Assembly: GCA_013215025.1 (NCBI GenBank)
Contig: JABSRR010000032.1
Coordinates: 1 to 19,110, forward strand
From: Pseudomonadales bacterium
GTDB taxonomy: Bacteria > Pseudomonadota > Gammaproteobacteria > Pseudomonadales > DT-91
Reading direction: 5' to 3'
Length of the DNA: 19,110 nucleotides
A program made the position numbers and the translations under genes. The stretch's first letter is position 1. Every line of letters begins with the position of its first letter. This document shows, one piece after another, positions 15,297 to 19,110 of this stretch. The notes beneath the pieces were generated by a model, which saw only the letters and a list, made by a program, of their open reading frames with translations, made no database searches and had not been told where the DNA came from.

Positions 15297-15935
15297 ATGC
15301 GAGTGTATTTGTATGTTGTAAGCATATGGTGTTTATTGCTCAGTGCGTGTTCAACAGCGCATGATGATATCGATAAATTGTTTCAGCAGCATAGCCAGTT
15401 GCATTTCAATGATTTAGTGGTGCAAGTACAGGGCTACCCAGTGCCAACTTTAGATGCATTTATGGGCTGGGTTATATTCAATCAAGCTGAGGCGGAATAT
15501 GAGGCGATTATAAAGCAGTTTGAATTATCGGGTATTACCCATGAAATGCCATTGTATTTGGTGTTATTACAAGGGACTAATTGGCGTTTAAACGGCAAAT
15601 CGGCGTTCACCATTCCTGATAAAGCGGACTGGCCGAATATGATCAATACCTTATTATTTATTGAGTCTTACTTACTGCCTGAGTTGGGCCTACTAGTGCC
15701 GGTGTCAGGTGATCGCACGGAGGAATATAATATGATATCCGGCGGTGCTAAAAGCTCAAAACATTTAAGCTTTTGCGCCTTGGATTTAGTGCCCGTTAAA
15801 ACCTATGCCCGCAAAGATCTTCATCAGCGGCTGCGCAAAATACATCGAGAGGTTGGCAAGCAGTTTAATATAGGCCTTGGTTTGTATTCTGGGCTCAGGT
15901 TTCATATTGACAGCTGTGGCTTTAGAAGCTGGTAG
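15297..15935 (+). CDS. M15 family zinc peptidase lipoprotein, MepK-like
   Basis: This is a probable zinc peptidase acting on peptidoglycan peptides (D,D-carboxypeptidase or endopeptidase). The N-terminal hydrophobic segment ends in the lipobox LLSAC (acylated Cys18); Ser at the next position suggests outer-membrane sorting. Metal ligands of the M15A pattern are visible: His156 and Asp163 in SSKHLSFCALD (H-x6-D) and His203 in RFHID, close to the FVHID...W ending of E. coli MepK. VSGDRTEEYNMISGGAKSS replaces the usual SGYRS...N signature. The protein is 212 residues. ATG 15297 is chosen because AAAGGTG precedes it by 6 bases and the signal sequence begins there; the frame extends to a TTG at 15243 without a ribosome binding site. 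The exact cleaved bond is not known. The gene is divergent from the L,D-transpeptidase; no clear terminator follows. Confidence 0.82.
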   Translation: MRVYLYVVSIWCLLLSACSTAHDDIDKLFQQHSQLHFNDLVVQVQGYPVPTLDAFMGWVIFNQAEAEYEAIIKQFELSGITHEMPLYLVLLQGTNWRLNGKSAFTIPDKADWPNMINTLLFIESYLLPELGLLVPVSGDRTEEYNMISGGAKSSKHLSFCALDLVPVKTYARKDLHQRLRKIHREVGKQFNIGLGLYSGLRFHIDSCGFRSW

Positions 15936-16062
15936 TCAAACCAGACCTTATCGATAAAGACTCGCCAAGCTGATCTTGATGATTAACAAATATTGCATGA
16001 TGAGCAGCAGAAGTTATCTGACAAATTCAGTAAGGGCAATATTTTAAAGAAGGAGAAAATAG

Positions 16063-16076
16063 TCTAAAAGATTAGA
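16063..16076 (-). terminator. Weak hairpin after tRNA-Ser
   Basis: TCTAA and TTAGA make a 5-bp AT-rich stem with a 4-base loop, 19 bases past the tRNA 3' end. On the tRNA strand it is followed by a T/C-rich run (CTATTTTCTCC). It may help to end the tRNA transcript, but the stem is weak. Confidence 0.25.
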
Positions 16077-16095
16077 GAAATTTTAGGAGAGTTAA

Positions 16096-16183
16096 TGGCG
16101 GTAGACCAGGGATTCGAACCCCGGGAACGTTTCCGTTCAACGGTTTTCAAGACCGCCGCTTTCGACCACTCAGCCAGTCTACC
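16096..16183 (-). tRNA. tRNA-Ser (anticodon UGA)
   Basis: The 88-base class II tRNA reads UCA codons. The acceptor stem pairs GGTAGAC (16183-16177) with GTCTACC, the discriminator base is G, and CCA is encoded (16098-16096). The anticodon loop CTTGAAA carries TGA at 16147-16149, flanked by GGT/ACC. The long variable arm forms a GAACG/CGTTC hairpin with a GAAA loop, typical of serine tRNAs. The T-loop GGTTCGAATCC is intact. It lies downstream of rne with its own promoter, so it need not be cut from the rne transcript. Confidence 0.98.
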
Positions 16184-16231
16184 GCAAAGAGTTGAGTAGC
16201 TCGTTAGACAAACTACTCGAAAGAGATGCGC

Positions 16232-16259
16232 ATTATACGGATAGCTTTGATTTTGGCAA
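16232..16259 (-). promoter_or_regulatory. tRNA-Ser promoter
   Basis: On the minus strand, TTGCCA (16254-16259, five of six) and a perfect TATAAT (16232-16237) are 16 bases apart. A GC-rich discriminator (GCGCATC) follows, as in stringently controlled stable-RNA promoters. The predicted start lies about 40 bases before the mature tRNA 5' end, so RNase P trimming is expected. Confidence 0.8.
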
Positions 16260-16302
16260 GGCTATGCCGCTGAAAATTCTGCGAATTGATTAATAATTAA
16301 CT

Positions 16303-16320
16303 GATCATTGTGTAATGATC
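16303..16320 (-). terminator. Hairpin just after the rne stop codon
   Basis: GATCATT and AATGATC form a perfect 7-bp stem with a 4-base loop immediately after the rne stop. The following bases on the rne strand (AGTTAATTATTAATC) are AT-rich but not a true T-tract. It is a possible weak terminator or 3'-end stabiliser. Confidence 0.35.
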
Positions 16321-16323
16321 TCA

Positions 16324-19110
16324 TCACTCTTGCGCAGGCTCCTCTGCCACTTGCACCGAATCACTCGCATCAGCAAGCTGGGTATCAGATACCTCAGCCT
16401 GCGCTTCTGCTGCTGGGCTTGAAGCAAGCGACGTATCCTCGCGAGGGCCTCTTGGATCATTCGCTGCTCTAGCAGGCTCATCTCGAGTTGGCGTTGGGAT
16501 CACCAGCTCAGGCAATTGCAGAGGCTCAAGCTGAACATCAATCACTTCGGCTTGGTTAGGCATGGGGTTATCACGTGGGTCATTTTTTGCCCGTGCGGTT
16601 GATCGCGCAACCGGTGCACTCGCAGCGACTGTTGATGCCACAGACTGTTGAGCCGCTGATGTGGTCGATTTTTTAACCGCTGTTACAGATGCTGTGGAAC
16701 TGTCATCGGCTGGCTTAGCGCTTGGCGCCTTAGCTGCTTTCTCGTTCTCAGTTTTCTCGATCGCGGTGTTTTCGCTCGGCAAGGCATTGGCTTCTGCAGC
16801 CTGCGTCTTGGCGGGCTTGTCTGCTAGTTTGTCCTGCGCGTTGTTTGCAGCTGCTGCACTGGCTTGGCGAGTTGATTCTGCTGCAGATTGACCGTTCTGC
16901 GCAGCTGCTAATGTAGCTTCGCTGCGAGTCTCTGCTGCGGCCTCTGGTTTGATAGCGCTAACGGCTTCAGTCTTAGCGCCTGCGTTGCCATTGTTTTTGG
17001 CTGCGTTGCGTGATTTGTTGTTTGACTTAGCATCGCTATTTTGTGCTGTGCTTACCTTCGCATCTACCATTTCTGCTGCGACATTATCAGTTTGCGCTTG
17101 ATTGAGTGCTTTTTCACGGCGGCTATTTTGCGATGGCTTACGATTGGCATTATCGGGCCTTGCGCGTTTGCCTTGCTGTGCTTGCTCGTTGCGTTGCGCA
17201 TTATTGCGGTTTTCATTATTGCGCGATTCATTATTGCGCTGTTTATTCGACGGCTTCTCGTTAGTTCGCTCGCGTTTGTCTTGATTGCGATTGCGGTTTT
17301 GGTTATTGCGGTTGCGGTCGCGGTTTTGGTTGTTGCGGTTCCGATTGCGGTTGCGATTGCCGTTGCTGTTGCCATTGCGCGAAGATTGATTTCGCTGTTG
17401 TGATTTAGCAGGGCGTTGCTCAACCACTTCTTCTTCAGCATCGCCAAATAGCGCTACGGCTAATCGTTTAAACAAGCCAGGCTTTGCAACCGGTGCTGGC
17501 GCTTGCGCTTGCGCGCTAGGTGCGGGCTTGGGTGCTTTGGGCTGAATACTCTGAATAGCAGCCTGTGGCTGTGCTTCAATCGGCTCATCGTCTTCGATTA
17601 GAGAGACTTGTTCGCCTTGGCTACGTTCTACTTTAAAGCTTTCTTGTGATTGATAATCTTCGGACGCCTTAATGCGCTCAACCGAGAAATGCGGCGTTTG
17701 CAGGTCTGGATTTGGAATCACCAGTACACGAGTACTATGACGCTGCTGCACATCGTTAATGATTTGACGTTTTTCGTTTAACAGGAATATACCAACTTCA
17801 AGCGGCACATTGGCTCGCACTTCGACGCTGGCACCTTTACTGGCTTCTTCTTGAATTAAGCGCAGAATCGATAAGGCTAGCGATTTTGTTGCGCGAATTG
17901 TGCCCTGGCCATTACAGCGCGGACAAACAATAGCGCTGGTCTCGCCTAAGGAGGGTCTAAGCCGTTGACGCGACATTTCTAACAAGCCAAAGCGCGAAAT
18001 TTTGCCAACTTGAACGCGGGCACGGTCAATTTTTAAAGCTTGGCGAATACGGTTTTCAACTTCGCGTTGATGCTTGGCTTGATTCATATCAATGAAATCA
18101 ATAACCACCAAACCGCCCATATCACGCAGTCTTAATTGGCGAGCAATTTCTTCAGCTGCTTCAAGATTGGTCTGAAATGCGGTTTCCTCAATGTCGCCGC
18201 CTTTAGTGGCGCGCGCAGAGTTGATATCGATCGATACCAAGGCCTCGGTCGGGTCAATCACAATTGAGCCACCTGAGGGCAGTTTAACTTCGCGTTCAAA
18301 CGCCGTCTCAATTTGCGACTCGATTTGATAGCGGTTAAATAATGGCACCTTATCTTTGTAGTGCTTTATCTTTGATTCATAGTGTGGCATGACTTGGCGA
18401 ATAAATGATACCGCCTCATCGTAAGCACTTGCTGCGTCAATAATTACTTCGCCAACATCGCTGCGCAGGTAATCTCGAATGGTGCGGATGATGACATTAG
18501 ATTCTTGATAGATTAAAAAGGGAGCAGGCTTTTCGGCTGCCGTATTAACGGCCTCCCAAACTTGCAATAAGTAGTTTAAATCCCACTGCAACTCTTCCGA
18601 TGATTTGCCAACGCCAGCTGTGCGCACAATAACGCCCATATTGCGGGGCATTTCAAGGCCTGACATAGCTTCACGCAGCTGCTCACGATCTTCACCTTCA
18701 ATGCGGCGAGAAATGCCGCCAGCACGGGAGTTATTTGGCATTAAGACCATATAACGACCGGCTAGGCTGATTAATGTAGTTAATGCGGCACCTTTATTGC
18801 CGCGCTCTTCTTTATCGACTTGCACAATCACTTCTGTGCCTTCGTCAATCACGTCTTCAATACGGATCCGACCATCGATGTCTTTTAGCGGTTTATTGAA
18901 GTAGCTTTTAGAGATTTCTTTAAGCGGTAAAAAGCCGTGACGCTCGGCGCCAAAGTCAACAAAGGCAGCCTCAAGGCTTGGCTCAACACGGGTTATTTTG
19001 CCTTTATAAATGCTGGCTTTTTTTTGCACCCGCGTGCGGTTTTCAATATCTAAGTCGTACAGTTTTTGCCCGTCTACAAGGGCTACACGAAGCTCTTCGG
19101 CTTGCGTGGC
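16324..19110 (-). CDS. rne: Ribonuclease E, 5' end beyond the window
   Basis: RNase E is the membrane-attached endonuclease that starts mRNA decay, processes rRNA and tRNA precursors, and scaffolds the degradosome. The frame is open to the right edge (first visible residues [14 protein letters not shown]), so about 7 N-terminal residues are missing; the GTG at 19029 is internal. The core shows the S1 segment ([20 protein letters not shown]), the 5'-sensor RTAGVGKS, and the DNase I-like site with SIDINSA and VVIDFIDM, whose Asps align with E. coli D303 and D346. The Zn-link CPRCNGQGT aligns with C404/C407. After the core, [19 protein letters not shown] looks like an amphipathic membrane anchor. 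It is followed by an Arg/Asn-rich stretch, an Ala/Lys/Glu/Ser low-complexity region, and two NDPR motifs near the C-terminus. The long tail marks it as RNase E, not RNase G. Confidence 0.97.
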   Translation of the reverse strand, partial: ATQAEELRVALVDGQKLYDLDIENRTRVQKKASIYKGKITRVEPSLEAAFVDFGAERHGFLPLKEISKSYFNKPLKDIDGRIRIEDVIDEGTEVIVQVDKEERGNKGAALTTLISLAGRYMVLMPNNSRAGGISRRIEGEDREQLREAMSGLEMPRNMGVIVRTAGVGKSSEELQWDLNYLLQVWEAVNTAAEKPAPFLIYQESNVIIRTIRDYLRSDVGEVIIDAASAYDEAVSFIRQVMPHYESKIKHYKDKVPLFNRYQIESQIETAFEREVKLPSGGSIVIDPTEALVSIDINSARATKGGDIEETAFQTNLEAAEEIARQLRLRDMGGLVVIDFIDMNQAKHQREVENRIRQALKIDRARVQVGKISRFGLLEMSRQRLRPSLGETSAIVCPRCNGQGTIRATKSLALSILRLIQEEASKGASVEVRANVPLEVGIFLLNEKRQIINDVQQRHSTRVLVIPNPDLQTPHFSVERIKASEDYQSQESFKVERSQGEQVSLIEDDEPIEAQPQAAIQSIQPKAPKPAPSAQAQAPAPVAKPGLFKRLAVALFGDAEEEVVEQRPAKSQQRNQSSRNGNSNGNRNRNRNRNNQNRDRNRNNQNRNRNQDKRERTNEKPSNKQRNNESRNNENRNNAQRNEQAQQGKRARPDNANRKPSQNSRREKALNQAQTDNVAAEMVDAKVSTAQNSDAKSNNKSRNAAKNNGNAGAKTEAVSAIKPEAAAETRSEATLAAAQNGQSAAESTRQASAAAANNAQDKLADKPAKTQAAEANALPSENTAIEKTENEKAAKAPSAKPADDSSTASVTAVKKSTTSAAQQSVASTVAASAPVARSTARAKNDPRDNPMPNQAEVIDVQLEPLQLPELVIPTPTRDEPARAANDPRGPREDTSLASSPAAEAQAEVSDTQLADASDSVQVAEEPAQE
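17165..17395 (-). repeat. Degenerate repeat encoding the Arg/Asn-rich RNase E segment
   Basis: Within rne, short units around CGCAAC/CGCAAT/AACCGC recur imperfectly and encode runs such as [19 protein letters not shown] and then [17 protein letters not shown]. The stretch is strongly basic, lacks hydrophobic residues, and is where RNA-binding and helicase-binding arginine-rich patches sit in other RNase E proteins. The low sequence complexity also opens long false frames in other readings. Confidence 0.75.

Noticed and set aside
17041..17447. Two long overlapping frames (120 and 127 residues) opposite and within rne, one strongly hydrophobic
   Set aside because: Both arise from the low-complexity Arg/Asn repeat read in other frames. 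No ribosome binding site or family resemblance, and the rne frame is secure.

Overview
The window looks like chromosomal DNA of a moderately AT-rich marine-type gammaproteobacterium. This rests on gene content and order: mfd next to csiV, the block yccA / tusD-C-B-E / ybiB (an order I recall from pseudomonads), lexA with paired operators, and an RNase E that has a catalytic core plus a long disordered tail. A placement near the Pseudomonadales/Cellvibrionales/Oceanospirillales is inference only. No insertion sequence, integrase, prophage gene, CRISPR array or toxin-antitoxin pair is visible, and the content is mostly housekeeping.

Layout, left to right. (1) 160-3588: pyruvate kinase (+), converging on lexA (-). 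lexA is divergent from a MscS-family channel gene (+), and the lexA/mscS spacer carries one perfect and one near-perfect SOS box. (2) 3653-8265 (-): mfd followed by csiV, an operon with an 8-base gap that links transcription-coupled repair to a periplasmic peptidoglycan-associated factor. (3) 8266-8767: the only long gene-free stretch. It is very AT-rich and holds two consensus DnaA boxes, a strong rightward intrinsic terminator with no annotated gene in front of it, and an SOS-box-like site. (4) 8768-12387 (-): tusD, tusC, tusB, tusE, ybiB, trmA, tightly packed and probably a tRNA-modification operon. Its promoter lies so close to the tusD start that the mRNA may be nearly leaderless. (5) 12433-13229 (-): a perfect 12-bp terminator hairpin, the Bax-inhibitor-1 family gene yccA, and its promoter. 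(6) 13332-15935: a YcbB/LdtD-like L,D-transpeptidase (-) divergent from a MepK-like M15 peptidase lipoprotein (+), plausibly a pair that makes and trims 3-3 peptidoglycan crosslinks. (7) 16096-19110 (-): tRNA-Ser(UGA) with its own strong promoter, and rne, whose first few codons lie beyond the right edge.

The genes fall into four themes: SOS/DNA repair (lexA, mfd, possibly ybiB), cell-wall and envelope homeostasis (csiV, L,D-transpeptidase, M15 peptidase, mscS, yccA), tRNA maturation and modification (tus genes, trmA, tRNA-Ser, rne), and glycolysis (pyk). I see no clearly new multi-gene system. The most open questions are the 8266-8767 intergenic region, the promoter geometry of tusD, and the repeat-rich RNase E tail.
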